In this document: piece by piece, positions 8,037 to 17,544 of the stretch
Layout of the letters: each line of letters starts with the position of its first letter
How positions within the stretch are numbered: the first letter of the stretch is position 1
Origin: Alphaproteobacteria bacterium
GTDB taxonomy: Bacteria; Pseudomonadota; Alphaproteobacteria; Caulobacterales; Hyphomonadaceae
Length of the DNA: 64,000 nucleotides
NCBI GenBank assembly: GCA_016125405.1
Contig: WGLW01000006.1
Location: 62,001 to 126,000, forward strand
Direction of reading: 5' to 3'
Made by a program: the position numbers and the translations under genes
The notes under the pieces: generated by a model
The model's input: only the letters and a program-made list of their open reading frames with translations
The model's database searches: none
What the model was told of the DNA's origin: nothing

Positions 8037-9431
8037 CTAACTGGCGGCCCTCATCTCCGAGCCCATAAGGGCGTCGGTGAATTTCTGGCGCCACCAGATC
8101 ACGTCTTCCCGCTCCACACTGTTCATCATCGATCGCCAGCGGCGGATGCGCTCGGAGCGATCCATCTTGAGCGCCGTCACGATCGCGTCCGACATTTCTT
8201 CGGCGCTGTAAGGGTTGACCAGAACGGCGTCGCGCAACTGGATCGCCGCGCCAGCGAAACGCGAGAGGATCAGCACGCCCGGGTCTTCCGGATCCTGCGC
8301 GGCGACATATTCCTTGGCCACGAGGTTCATGCCGTCGCGCAGCGGCGTTACGAGACCGATGCGCGCCGCGCGGTAGATGCCGGCGAGATAGTCGCGCGGA
8401 TAGCCCTGGTTGACATACCGGATGGGCACCCAGTCGACATCGGCATAGGCGCCGTTTATGCGGCCGGAGAGGCCCTCCAGGGTGGTGCGGATTTCCTGAT
8501 AGGTTTCGACCGCTTCGCGTGAGGGCGGGGCGATCTGCAGAAGGAACACTTCCTTGCGCACTTCCGTGTGCTCGCGAAGAAACCGCTCATACCCGAGAAA
8601 TCGATCCTCCAGCCCCTTGGAATAATCCAGCCGGTCGACGCCGATCATCATGACGCGACCGTTGGCGCTTTCCTGCATCTGGCGGAAGGCGTGCTGGGCC
8701 GTCGGCCCGCGCGACATCTCTGCGAACTCAGCTGCATCGATGCCGATCGGACAGTTGAGCAGCTGCACCGACTTGCCGCCCAGTGTCAGCACGCCATCCG
8801 ACTCGCGCCAGGTTGCGCCAAGATCCTCAACTGCGAACTCGCGATAGGCGTCGAGCCATTCCTCCGTGTGGAAGCCGACGACATCGTAATCGAAAAGGCT
8901 GCGCGCCAGTTCGGTCGCCAGCGGAAGGATGGCGAACAGGCGCCGCGGCGGCCAGGGAATGTGCAGGAAGAAGCCCATCCGGTTCTTGCAGCCGAGCCTG
9001 CGCAACTCGGCGCCGAGCGGGATCATGTGATAGTCCTGCACCCAGACGACATCCTCGGCCTCGATCAGGGGCCGCACGGTTTCAGCAAATCGCGCGTTCA
9101 CGCGCTGGTATCCGCCGGCGAATTCCCGTTCGTATTCGGCAAGGTCGATCCGGTAGTGGAACAGCGGCCAGAGGGTGCGATTGGCGAAGCCGTTGTAGTA
9201 CTCCTCGATATCCTGATCCTCGAGGTCGATCGTGGCGGTGGTGACGCCTTCGCTGCGCTGGAAGTGGATGTGGCCGTTGAAATGATCGGTCCGCTCGCCC
9301 GACCAGCCGAACCAGATGCCGCTGTATTCCCTCAGCGCGGCCGACAGCGCGACCGACAGGCCGCCCTGGGCGGCCGAATCCGGGCCTGCGGGCGGAGTGA
9401 CCCGGTTCGAGATGATGATCAGGCGACTCAT
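8037..9431 (-). CDS. otsA: trehalose-6-phosphate synthase
   Basis: GT20 glucosyltransferase that joins UDP-glucose and glucose 6-phosphate to give trehalose 6-phosphate in the cytoplasm; 464 aa. Seen are the N-terminal SNRVTPPAG loop, [52 protein letters not shown] and the nucleotide-sugar site [19 protein letters not shown]. The start codon at 9431 overlaps the stop of the GH15 gene (ATGA). It is therefore the third gene of the otsB-GH15-otsA operon. Trehalose usually serves osmotic, desiccation and heat protection in this class. Confidence 0.96.
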   Translation of the reverse strand: MSRLIIISNRVTPPAGPDSAAQGGLSVALSAALREYSGIWFGWSGERTDHFNGHIHFQRSEGVTTATIDLEDQDIEEYYNGFANRTLWPLFHYRIDLAEYEREFAGGYQRVNARFAETVRPLIEAEDVVWVQDYHMIPLGAELRRLGCKNRMGFFLHIPWPPRRLFAILPLATELARSLFDYDVVGFHTEEWLDAYREFAVEDLGATWRESDGVLTLGGKSVQLLNCPIGIDAAEFAEMSRGPTAQHAFRQMQESANGRVMMIGVDRLDYSKGLEDRFLGYERFLREHTEVRKEVFLLQIAPPSREAVETYQEIRTTLEGLSGRINGAYADVDWVPIRYVNQGYPRDYLAGIYRAARIGLVTPLRDGMNLVAKEYVAAQDPEDPGVLILSRFAGAAIQLRDAVLVNPYSAEEMSDAIVTALKMDRSERIRRWRSMMNSVEREDVIWWRQKFTDALMGSEMRAAS

Positions 9432-11224
9432 CTAATGGCGCTCCACGGTTTGCTGAGCAGCACCGCGCAGTTGATCAGGCCAACAAGAGAATAGGTCTGC
9501 GGGTAATTTCCCCAAAGTTCGCCTGAATTTGGGTCAATATCCTCCGACAGGAGGCCAGCGGCTGTTCGCCGGGCCAGCATTTCCTCGAACAGCGCTCTTG
9601 CGTCATCGTGACGCCCAGTGACGTAGAGCGCCTCGATCAGCCAGAATGTACAAACGTTGAACGCCGTGGACGGCAGGCCGAAATCGTCTTCCGTCGCATA
9701 TCGCAGCATGTAGGGACCGCGCCGCAATCCTTCTTCCACCGCGCTCAGCGTGCTGCGGAAGCGCGGATCGTCCGGCGCCAGGAAGCGCAGGTCGAGCAGC
9801 TGGATCAGGCTGGCGTCGAGATCATCGCCGGAAAATGTCGCCGACAGGCGCTGGGTGTCCTCCCGCCACGCGGCGCTCTCGATCCGCTCACGTATCTTGC
9901 GGGCGCGTTCGCCCCAAAAGGCGCACTTCTCTTCGAGACCAAGGGCGCGCGCGGCGTTCCCCAACCGGTCACACGCGGCCCAGCACATCGCGGCCGAATA
10001 GGTATGTACGCTCTGGCGCGTGCGCAGTTCCCACAATCCGGCGTCCGGCTTGTCATAAACCTGCCACGCTCGCTCGCCGACGCGCTCGAGCGAGTCGAAA
10101 TCTTCCTTGCTCGCCTGACGAAACAGACGCTGGTCGAAAAACGCCTGCACGTTCGACAGCACGATCTGGCCGTAGGCGTCATGCTGGATCTGTTCGAAGG
10201 CCTGGTTGCCGACGCGCACTGGCGGCGTGCCGCGATAGCCCGCAAGGTCTGGAGCGATCCGTTCGGTCAACCGGGTTTCGCCGAGCACGCCGTAAAGCGG
10301 CTGGATGCGGCCGCCCCGCTCATTGTCGACGATGTTGCGCAGATAGCCGAGATAGCCTTCCAGCACGTCGAGCGCGCCAAGCCGGTTCAGCGCCTGAACC
10401 GTGTAGTAGGCGTCGCGTATCCAGCAATAGCGGTAATCCCAGTTGCGCTCGGACCCCGAGTGCTCGGGAATGGATGTTGTCAGCGCCGCGACAATCGCGC
10501 CGGTTTCCTCGTGCTGGCAGAGCTTCAGCCCGATGGCCGCGCGGATCACCACATCCTGCCATTCAAACGGCGTCGCCAGCCCGCGCACCCAGGCCTGCCA
10601 CTCGTTCGCCGTGTCAGTCAGCATCCGGTTGATGATCGACGCCACCTCGCCGGAGAAGCTTTCGTCCGGTCCGAGAAAGAAATGCAGCGGTCGCTCGACG
10701 CGAAACGGCCGTTCCTCCTCGATCATGCCAACAGGAGCGTTGGTGGTGAGCCGGAGCGTAAGCTCCCGCAGCAGATAGCGTATGTGGTTCGAGCCGCGGG
10801 TCCGGGAAACATCCGACTTGCCCCAGTCCCGCGTCGGTCTGAGGCGCACGCGGATGCGCGGACTGCCTGCCACCGGCCGCACGATGCGGGCAAACGCAAC
10901 TGGCCGGTAGACGCGATCCAGCCGCTGGGCGCGCGGACAGAAGTCGATCACTTCGATGGCATTGCCGGCGTCGTCGGTATGGCGGCTGACCAGGATCGGC
11001 GTATTGCGCTGGTATTCCTGTTCGCTCGACACGCAGCCTTCCAGGTCGATCGCCCACAGTCCGGCGGCGCCGGCGTCGGCCGGATCCTGGCCCGAGATGA
11101 GCGAGGAAAAGAGAGCATCGCCGTCGACGCGCGGCACGCAGGCCCAGACAAACCGTCCACACCGGTCAACCAGTGCGCTGACCTGGCAGTTGCCGATCGG
11201 CCAGAGATCAAGCGAAGCGCTCAC
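9428..11224 (-). CDS. glycoside hydrolase family 15 protein (possible trehalase)
   Basis: A 598-aa GH15 enzyme with an N-terminal beta-sandwich-like region (DLWPIGNCQVSALVDRCGR) and a C-terminal alpha/alpha-barrel. Barrel motifs are RNWDYRYCWIRDAYYTVQAL (first catalytic region), MCWAACDRLGNAA, and LLSEDIDPNSGELWGNYPQT with the acidic cluster near the C-terminus. GH15 contains glucoamylases and some prokaryotic trehalases. Its position between otsB and otsA, overlapping each neighbour by 4 bp, argues for a role in trehalose turnover rather than starch breakdown. No signal peptide is seen, so it should be cytoplasmic. The exact substrate remains inferred from context. Confidence 0.9.
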   Translation of the reverse strand: MSASLDLWPIGNCQVSALVDRCGRFVWACVPRVDGDALFSSLISGQDPADAGAAGLWAIDLEGCVSSEQEYQRNTPILVSRHTDDAGNAIEVIDFCPRAQRLDRVYRPVAFARIVRPVAGSPRIRVRLRPTRDWGKSDVSRTRGSNHIRYLLRELTLRLTTNAPVGMIEEERPFRVERPLHFFLGPDESFSGEVASIINRMLTDTANEWQAWVRGLATPFEWQDVVIRAAIGLKLCQHEETGAIVAALTTSIPEHSGSERNWDYRYCWIRDAYYTVQALNRLGALDVLEGYLGYLRNIVDNERGGRIQPLYGVLGETRLTERIAPDLAGYRGTPPVRVGNQAFEQIQHDAYGQIVLSNVQAFFDQRLFRQASKEDFDSLERVGERAWQVYDKPDAGLWELRTRQSVHTYSAAMCWAACDRLGNAARALGLEEKCAFWGERARKIRERIESAAWREDTQRLSATFSGDDLDASLIQLLDLRFLAPDDPRFRSTLSAVEEGLRRGPYMLRYATEDDFGLPSTAFNVCTFWLIEALYVTGRHDDARALFEEMLARRTAAGLLSEDIDPNSGELWGNYPQTYSLVGLINCAVLLSKPWSAIR

Positions 11225-11979
11225 GTCATTACCTCGCAGGCGGCCTCAAGCCAGAGCAGGGTCGCGCCAACGTCATGCAGCCGATAGGCGGCGGCGGTCT
11301 CACGCATCGGACCGACCAGCACGCCGGCGCCTCCAAGGGCGGCAGCCGCGGCAAAGCCTGCTTCATCGGTCACGTCATCGCCGACGAAGACCGGTCTCCC
11401 GCTGTTCATCTCGGGTTCGGTCATGAAGGCCCTCACAGCGGACCCCTTGTCGGCGCCCGCGGCGGTCAGCTCAAACACCATCTTGCCGGGCTGCAGCGGA
11501 AGTCCCGTGCTTTGCGAGATGCGCACGGCGAGCGTTCGGCAATCGTCTTCGGCCTCGGGCGCCAGCCGATAATGCAGCGCCGCGCCAAAGGGCTTTTCCT
11601 CGACCAGCAGCGCGGGATGACGTTCTTTCAGCCGGTGCAGTTCGGCCAGCGCTTCGTCTAGCCCTTCGGGCCGCGCCGGAGAGCGTATCCGTCCGCCGGG
11701 CCAGTGCATCTCAAGGCCATGACTGCCGCCGATGGCGAACTCCGGATCGCCGAACAATTGCCGCACCTGGTGCGCCGGCCGGCCGCTGACGATCGCCAGC
11801 CGTCCATCAAGGCTCTCCCACAGCCGGCTCATCAGCGCGCGCAGCGTTTCGCTGACCTCGACCGCATCCGGACGCGCGACGATGTCGACGAGCGTGCCGT
11901 CGAAATCCAGAAACAGCGAGGCGCCTTGAAGCAGGCGGGGCGAAGGCTCCGGGAGGGTCTGGCGACTGTCTGGCGGCAT
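11221..11979 (-). CDS. otsB: trehalose-6-phosphate phosphatase
   Basis: HAD-superfamily phosphatase that removes phosphate from trehalose 6-phosphate, 252 aa. The nucleophile motif is LFLDFDGTLVDI (DxDxT), motif II lies in LAIVSGRP, and the late acidic motif is FVGDDVTDEAGF. First gene of the otsB-GH15-otsA operon: its stop overlaps the GH15 start by 4 bp. The ATG at 11979 gives a 20-residue leader before the HAD core. Another in-frame start is not needed. About 80 bp separate it from the antiporter gene upstream. Confidence 0.94.
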   Translation of the reverse strand: MPPDSRQTLPEPSPRLLQGASLFLDFDGTLVDIVARPDAVEVSETLRALMSRLWESLDGRLAIVSGRPAHQVRQLFGDPEFAIGGSHGLEMHWPGGRIRSPARPEGLDEALAELHRLKERHPALLVEEKPFGAALHYRLAPEAEDDCRTLAVRISQSTGLPLQPGKMVFELTAAGADKGSAVRAFMTEPEMNSGRPVFVGDDVTDEAGFAAAAALGGAGVLVGPMRETAAAYRLHDVGATLLWLEAACEVMT

Positions 11980-12062
11980 CGGGTCCTTGTTGATTGAGCG
12001 TCAACATGGATGAAAGATGACGCTCCGACAACCTGCTAGGGATGACGAAAAATCGTCAGATT

Positions 12063-13331
12063 TCATTCCGTTGGCGCCGGTTTGGCGGGTCCGCGGATGA
12101 CACGGGCGATGGTTCCGCCCTGCGCCAGCACCGAGAACAGGACGACGATATAGGTTGCTGTCACCAGCAAGTCCTTTTGCTCGCCCATCGGCAGCGACAG
12201 GGCCAGAGCGATCGATATGCCGCCGCGCAGGCCGCCCCACACCATCACGGGCATGGTCGAGCGAAATGGCAGGGAATTGCGCCAGAAGAGAAGCGGTGCG
12301 CCAACTGACAACGTACGCGCAACCAGCACCAGCGGGATCGCCGCGAGACCAACGGTCACAAGCCGGGAATTGCCGATCAGCGCGATCCCCTCAAGACCGA
12401 TCAGGAGAAAGAGAACGGCGTTCAGCACTTCATCCACGAGTCCCCAGAACTTGATGATGTGATCGCGTGTCGTATCGCTCATGGCCCGCGCCACGCCGCG
12501 ATTGCCGATCAGCAGCCCTGCGACGGCCATGGCGACGGGGCCGCTGATGTGCAGGTTCTGGGCAAGGGAATAGCCGCCCATCACGAGGGCGAGCGTGATC
12601 AGAAGCTCGACCGGATAATCGTCGATCGCCTTCATCGCGAGATAGCCGACCCAGCCGAACGCCAGACCCAGCAACGCGCCGCCGGCGGCTTCCTCGAAGA
12701 AGAGCAGGGTGGCGTGCGGCGCGGAGAACTCTCCGCCGCCCGCAGCGACCGCAAGAATGATGCTGAAGACGACGACGCCGACGCCGTCATTGAACAGGCT
12801 CTCGCCGGAAATGGTCGCCTGAAGCCCGCGCGGCGTGCTGGCGCTCTTCATGGCGCCCATCACGGCAACCGGGTCCGTCGGGCTGATCAGCGCGCCAAAG
12901 ACAAAGCACCAGGCCAGCGGAAGCTCGACGCCGGCAAGCTGTGTCACCATATAGAGGCCATAGCCGACAATGACGGTCGATGCGATGACGCCCAGCGTGC
13001 TCAGAACGCCCACCTGCGACCAGTGCCGGCGCAGGTCGCCGAGATCAACATGAAGGGCGCCGGCGAACAGCAGGAAGGACAACATTCCCTGCATCAGGGT
13101 TTTTTCGAAATCGATGCCTGCGAGAAATCCGCGCACCGCATCGCCAATGCGGAAATCCGGCGTCGCCCAATCCAGCGCCAGAACCGCCAGCGAGGCGACA
13201 ACGCCCATAAGGGCCAGCCCCACGGTGGAAGGCAGGCGGAGGAACTTGTGATTGATCCAGCTCAGCGCGGCCGCCAGCGTGATCAGGATTGCCGCAACGT
13301 CGAATACACTGGGCAGGTGTGCAGATTCCAC
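12063..13331 (-). CDS. CPA1-family sodium(or potassium)/proton antiporter
   Basis: Inner-membrane cation/proton exchanger of the NhaP/CPA1 type, about 422 aa with around twelve hydrophobic segments. Family motifs are GALISPTDPVAVMGAMKS, GESLFNDGVGVVVFSII and WGGLRGGISIALALSLP. A GTG at 13331 with a GGGGGA ribosome site gives the expected short N-terminus; an in-frame ATG at 13391 would add 20 non-family residues. It is divergent from kup, suggesting joint control of sodium/potassium homeostasis. A closely similar paralogue lies near 53 kb. Ion specificity cannot be assigned by reading. Confidence 0.9.
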   Translation of the reverse strand: MESAHLPSVFDVAAILITLAAALSWINHKFLRLPSTVGLALMGVVASLAVLALDWATPDFRIGDAVRGFLAGIDFEKTLMQGMLSFLLFAGALHVDLGDLRRHWSQVGVLSTLGVIASTVIVGYGLYMVTQLAGVELPLAWCFVFGALISPTDPVAVMGAMKSASTPRGLQATISGESLFNDGVGVVVFSIILAVAAGGGEFSAPHATLLFFEEAAGGALLGLAFGWVGYLAMKAIDDYPVELLITLALVMGGYSLAQNLHISGPVAMAVAGLLIGNRGVARAMSDTTRDHIIKFWGLVDEVLNAVLFLLIGLEGIALIGNSRLVTVGLAAIPLVLVARTLSVGAPLLFWRNSLPFRSTMPVMVWGGLRGGISIALALSLPMGEQKDLLVTATYIVVLFSVLAQGGTIARVIRGPAKPAPTE

Positions 13332-13535
13332 GCAGCAATTCCCCCGCTTGAACGTCGCGCCTGAAGATGCCAGAGCCCCGCGCAGACGCAATCGAGGACT
13401 TTGTCAGGCGCCCGGCCGATTTCCATGGAACCCGGCCGGGCGACCATTTTGTTTACCTTCTTGGAGAAACTGCGCCATGGCCATTGTCGATGTGAGCCTC
13501 TCGTGTTTCACCGGACCCAGGTTGGCTCAGGATCA

Positions 13536-15461
13536 ATGTCGACGATGAACAGCTCCGAGGCCGGCCCGGCGCAAGAGACAGCGCCGACGTCGGTCGCACG
13601 CCAACCGGGCTTCTGGGGACTTGCCGTCGGATCAATCGGCATCGTCTTCGGCGACATCGGAACCAGCCCGCTTTACGCGATGCGCGAAGCGCTGCGCCAT
13701 TCGCGCAGCCACGGCGCCGCCGAACTCGCCGTGCTCGGCGTCATCTCTCTCGTCTTCTGGGCGCTGATCCTCGTCGTCACCGTGAAGTACGTCTTCTTCC
13801 TGATGAAGGCGGACAACAAGGGCGAGGGCGGCACGCTGGCGCTGATGGCGCTCGCCCAACGCGCGCTTGGCCGTCCGTCGGCCATTGTCTTCTCACTTGG
13901 CGTATGCGGCGCCGCGCTGTTCTACGGCGACGGCATCATCACGCCGGCCGTCTCCGTGATGGGCGCAATCGAAGGCCTCGGCGAAGCGCCGGGCATGGGA
14001 CATATTCTCGAACCATTCGTGCTCCCGATCGCGCTGGGCATTCTCGTCGGCCTGTTCATGGTGCAGTCGCACGGCACCGCCAGCGTTGGCAGGTTCTTCG
14101 GGCCCATCACGGTTGTCTGGTTCCTGGCGCTCGCAGCGCTGGGCACGTTCCACATCTTCGATGACTGGACGATCCTTCGCGCGCTGTCGCCGCACTACGG
14201 CATCATGTTCCTGGCCAGCAATGGCGTGATGAGTTTCGTTATCCTCGGCAGCGTCTTCCTCGCCGTCACGGGCGCGGAGGCGCTCTATGCCGACATGGGC
14301 CATTTCGGGAAGTCGCCGATCCGCGCCTCATGGCTCTTTCTCGTCCTGCCGTGCCTCGTGCTGAACTACATGGGTCAGGGCGCGCTGGTGCTGTCGGATC
14401 CCACGGCGGCGGCCAATCCGTTCTTCCGCATGATCCCGGAGCCGGTCTACTGGCCCGTCCTGCTGCTGGCGACGGCCGCAGCGGTCATCGCAAGCCAGGC
14501 CGTGATTTCCGGCGCCTTCTCGCTGACACAGCAGGCGGTCCAGCTCGGCCTGCTGCCGCGCTTCCGAATCCTGAGAACATCAGAAACGCAAGCCGGCCAG
14601 ATCTTCGTGCCGCAGGTCAACACGCTGCTCCTCGTCGGCGTCGTCGCGTTGCTCCTGTTCCTGCGCACGTCCTCCAACCTCACCGCCGCCTACGGCATCG
14701 CGGTGACCGGAGCGATGTTCGTCGACACGCTGCTGTTTTTCGTCATCATCCGGCATCTCTGGAAGCGGCCGCTCTGGCAGGCGGTCCTCGCAGTCGTCGT
14801 GTTCGGCTCGCTCGATCTGGTCTTCCTCGGCTCGAACCTCCTCAAGATTCCGCAAGGCGCCTGGGTGCCGCTGGCGCTCGGCGGTTCGCTGATCGTGGTG
14901 ATGTGGACCTGGTCGCGCGGTACGCGCCTGCTCACCGAGAAGTACCGCCGCGAAGCCATCTCCTTCGAGGATCTTATCGCCAGCTTGTCCGTCAAGATGC
15001 CTCACCGCACCGAGGGCACGGCGATCTTCCTCACCGCTGATCCATCGGTTGCGCCGGTAGCGCTGCTTCACAACCTCAAGCACAACCGCGTGCTTCATGC
15101 GCAGAACATCCTGCTGACAGTGAAGACCGCCGACCAGCCGCGCATTCCGGAAAACGAACGCATCGACATCGAGGACATCACCGCAGACTTCAAGCGCGTC
15201 ACCATCCACTACGGCTTCATGGAGACGCCGAACCTTCCGGCCGCGCTGGCCGCCTGCAAGCGGGAAGGTCTGAAGTTCGACATAATGTCGACGTCGTTCT
15301 TCTTCAGCCGCAAGACGCTGATCGCCTCGCCGACTTTCGGCATGCCGCTCTGGCAGGACTACATCTTCATCTTCCTGATGCGGAACGCCGGCAGCCCGGC
15401 GGACTTCTTCCGCCTGCCCGCCGGTCGCGTCATCGAGATGGGCGAACAGGTCATCGTCTAG
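13536..15461 (+). CDS. kup: KUP-family potassium uptake protein
   Basis: Potassium/proton symporter of the inner membrane, 641 aa. The N-terminal half has about twelve membrane spans with KUP hallmarks GSIGIVFGDIGTSPLYAMRE, ADNKGEGGTLALMALAQRA and CGAALFYGDGIITPAVSVMG. The C-terminal 150 residues form the soluble domain. The ATG at 13536 (MSTMNSSEAG) is preferred over an in-frame start at 13401 because it sits behind a CAGGATCA site and leaves a normal family length. It is divergent from the CPA1 antiporter; the 205 bp gap holds both promoters. Confidence 0.95.
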   Translation: MSTMNSSEAGPAQETAPTSVARQPGFWGLAVGSIGIVFGDIGTSPLYAMREALRHSRSHGAAELAVLGVISLVFWALILVVTVKYVFFLMKADNKGEGGTLALMALAQRALGRPSAIVFSLGVCGAALFYGDGIITPAVSVMGAIEGLGEAPGMGHILEPFVLPIALGILVGLFMVQSHGTASVGRFFGPITVVWFLALAALGTFHIFDDWTILRALSPHYGIMFLASNGVMSFVILGSVFLAVTGAEALYADMGHFGKSPIRASWLFLVLPCLVLNYMGQGALVLSDPTAAANPFFRMIPEPVYWPVLLLATAAAVIASQAVISGAFSLTQQAVQLGLLPRFRILRTSETQAGQIFVPQVNTLLLVGVVALLLFLRTSSNLTAAYGIAVTGAMFVDTLLFFVIIRHLWKRPLWQAVLAVVVFGSLDLVFLGSNLLKIPQGAWVPLALGGSLIVVMWTWSRGTRLLTEKYRREAISFEDLIASLSVKMPHRTEGTAIFLTADPSVAPVALLHNLKHNRVLHAQNILLTVKTADQPRIPENERIDIEDITADFKRVTIHYGFMETPNLPAALAACKREGLKFDIMSTSFFFSRKTLIASPTFGMPLWQDYIFIFLMRNAGSPADFFRLPAGRVIEMGEQVIV

Positions 15462-15536
15462 CCGCCCCCGATTGCAATAAGGGTTGCGGGATGGTTCAGG
15501 ACGGGGATCAATACCCAGGCGCAGAGGGAGCCCGCC

Positions 15537-16838
15537 ATGAACCGCCGCGATATTCTCCGGGCCGCAAGCGGACTGACAGCTGTCGGCGCTCTTGCGGCCT
15601 GCAAGGGAAGCAGCGCGCCGCCTGTCGCCGCTGATCCGCTGAGCGGGACCTCGCTCATGCGCGACGTCGAGACCTATGTCGGCTTCGGCATCCATCGCAG
15701 CGGCGGGGCAGGCGATCTCGCCACGACGGACTGGTTCGCAAAGCGATGGGCGGCGCTGGGTTACGAGATCGAGCAGCAGCACTACGAAATTCCGAATGCG
15801 GATACGACCGCGGCCACCCTCTCGGTTGCGGGCGAAACGTTCGACGGCTTCGGCCAGCCGCCGCTGGTGTTTACTTCAGGCGAAGGTCTCCCGGCCCCGT
15901 TGGCGATGTGGGATGAAGCCCATCCGGAAAACGTCGCGAAGCGCATCGCCGTTGTCTACGTCCCCGCGCCGTCCAGCGGATTTTCGCCGTCGGCCGCCTA
16001 CCGCGCGGCGTTCGCCAAGGCGGCGGATGCGGGCGCGGCCGCCGTGCTCGGCGTCATCTCAGGCCCCTCGGGAGAGATCGTCGCCATCAACACGCCGGTC
16101 GATCTCAAGCCCACCGTGCCGGTGTTGCTGATCGGCGAGCGCGAGAAGCCGCGGCTGGATGCAGCGATGGCCAAAGGCGGCGACGCCGTGCTGCGGCTCG
16201 AGGGCCCTGGCGGCATGCGCCCCGCCAGCAACACCATCGCTCGCCACGGGGATACGGGCCCCTGGCTCATCGTCTCAACGCCCCAGAGCGGCTGGTTCAC
16301 CTGCGGCGGCGAGCGCGGGCCGGGCGTCGCCATGTCGCTCGCGCTGGCCGAATGGGCCGTGCAGAAAAAGCTGCCCTGCCGGCTCTGCTTCGTTTCCAAC
16401 TCCGGCCACGAGTGGATCTATTTCGGTGGACGACAGTTCCAGAAGTCGGGCGCGCCCGAACCCGCCGACACCGCCATGTGGTTCCACCTGGGCGCCAGCT
16501 ATGCTGCACGGGCCTACGAGCAGACGCCGGACGGCCTCAAGCCGCTCGACACGGCCAATCCCAACTGCGTGCTGATGGTCAGCGACGACCTGATGGCCAG
16601 CGCCCAGGCGGCCTTCGCCGGCCAGCCCGGCATCGGAACGCCCGCCGCCGCGGATGTCGCCACCTCAGCGGGCGAGCTCACGGCGGTGATCGAGGAGGGC
16701 TACAAGTCCTTCGCCGGTTTCTGGGGCGGCCATGCGCTGTTCCACACGCCGATCGACAAGGCTGACGCCACCACGCCGCAGATTCTCGAAACCGTGGCGC
16801 GCTCGGTTGCGAAGGTGATCGAAGACAAGCTGGCCTGA
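15537..16838 (+). CDS. divergent M28-like peptidase-fold lipoprotein
   Basis: A 433-aa exported protein. The N-terminus MNRRDILRAASGLTAVGALA followed by ACKG combines an RR motif with a lipobox, so a Tat-exported lipoprotein is likely. Residues about 90-200 resemble a PA insert domain and the rest the M28 aminopeptidase fold. However, where M28 has its first zinc ligand (AHxDS-like), this protein reads IVSTPQSGWF. The later site reads FVSNSGHEWIYFGG in place of the usual Glu-Glu motif. Zinc-dependent catalysis is therefore doubtful, and the protein may be a specialised or non-catalytic subfamily. It stands alone between kup and a convergent TetR gene. Confidence 0.65.
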   Translation: MNRRDILRAASGLTAVGALAACKGSSAPPVAADPLSGTSLMRDVETYVGFGIHRSGGAGDLATTDWFAKRWAALGYEIEQQHYEIPNADTTAATLSVAGETFDGFGQPPLVFTSGEGLPAPLAMWDEAHPENVAKRIAVVYVPAPSSGFSPSAAYRAAFAKAADAGAAAVLGVISGPSGEIVAINTPVDLKPTVPVLLIGEREKPRLDAAMAKGGDAVLRLEGPGGMRPASNTIARHGDTGPWLIVSTPQSGWFTCGGERGPGVAMSLALAEWAVQKKLPCRLCFVSNSGHEWIYFGGRQFQKSGAPEPADTAMWFHLGASYAARAYEQTPDGLKPLDTANPNCVLMVSDDLMASAQAAFAGQPGIGTPAAADVATSAGELTAVIEEGYKSFAGFWGGHALFHTPIDKADATTPQILETVARSVAKVIEDKLA

Positions 16839-16847
16839 TGGTCCAGC

Positions 16848-16863
16848 GGCGCCTCAGGGCGCC
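16848..16863. terminator. convergent hairpin, possible bidirectional terminator
   Basis: Perfect inverted repeat GGCGCC-TCAG-GGCGCC between the M28-like gene (ends 16838) and the convergent TetR gene (stop at 16854). It is followed on the plus strand by TTCT only. The stem is strong but the T-tract is weak, so Rho-independent activity is plausible but uncertain. Confidence 0.45.
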
Positions 16864-17483
16864 TTCTGCACGCCGCGCAGGAAGATCGACACGGCCCGCC
16901 GGGTGCGCTGCTCCAGCACATGCGGCGGCAACGGCGTCAGGCTGCTGGCGCTCAGCATAAGCTTCAGCGCCGAATCCTGCATCACCATGCCGAGCAGCAT
17001 GGCGGCGGCTTCGTCCGGATCCTCGATCTGGTATCGGGCGCGCACGACAGGCGAAGAGAGCCAGTCGGCGATCACCTGACGCGGGAATCCCTTCGGCCGC
17101 GCCTGTTGCTGCTTCATCAGTTCGGGATAGCGGCGAACCTCGCTGACGATCAGCCGGAAGAGCGCCATCGAGCGCGGCGAGGACATGTGCGAGACGAGCC
17201 GCATCACCACGCCGTAAAGTTCGAGTTCGATATCGTCCCGGGCGGTCGGCGGCGGGAAATGGCCCATCACGGCGACGTTTTCCGCGAGCAGGGCGCCCAG
17301 AAGCTCGAGCTGGCTCTTGAATTCGCGGTAGATGGTCTTCTTGGACATGCCCGCTTCCTGGGCCACGGCGTCCATCGTTGCGTGTTCGGGCTGTCCGTCG
17401 AGGAAGACCTTTCGGGCGGCGGCGAGAATGCGTTCGCGCGGAGAGGCCGCCACTGCCGGTGTCTGGCCGCCCGCTACCTGCAT
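16854..17483 (-). CDS. TetR-family regulator, probable repressor of the RND pump
   Basis: About 209 aa. The N-terminal HTH region reads RERILAAARKVFLDG, then ATMDAVAQEAGMSKKTIYRE, which is classic TetR. The C-terminal ligand-binding region contains RLIVSEVRRYPEL, and VMQDSALKLML later in the domain. The ATG at 17483 is used here; an in-frame TTG at 17504 has a better-placed CGGAG site and would add seven residues. A much longer open frame extends upstream to 17993 but runs across the divergent gene and is not credible. Divergence from the RND adaptor gene, with a palindrome between, is the standard layout for a local efflux repressor. Confidence 0.88.
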   Translation of the reverse strand: MQVAGGQTPAVAASPRERILAAARKVFLDGQPEHATMDAVAQEAGMSKKTIYREFKSQLELLGALLAENVAVMGHFPPPTARDDIELELYGVVMRLVSHMSSPRSMALFRLIVSEVRRYPELMKQQQARPKGFPRQVIADWLSSPVVRARYQIEDPDEAAAMLLGMVMQDSALKLMLSASSLTPLPPHVLEQRTRRAVSIFLRGVQKAP

Positions 17484-17544
17484 TTCCGCTTTGTCCGCAC
17501 TCAAAATATTGCTCCGTTTAACATCATCGCCACCTTTGCAGACT

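Noticed and set aside
9608-11287. 559-codon open frame on the plus strand
   Set aside because: Antisense shadow of the GH15 gene, which has clear family motifs.
14580-15782. 400-codon open frame on the minus strand
   Set aside because: Antisense to the well-supported kup gene and the start of the M28-like gene; no family sequence and highly charged composition.
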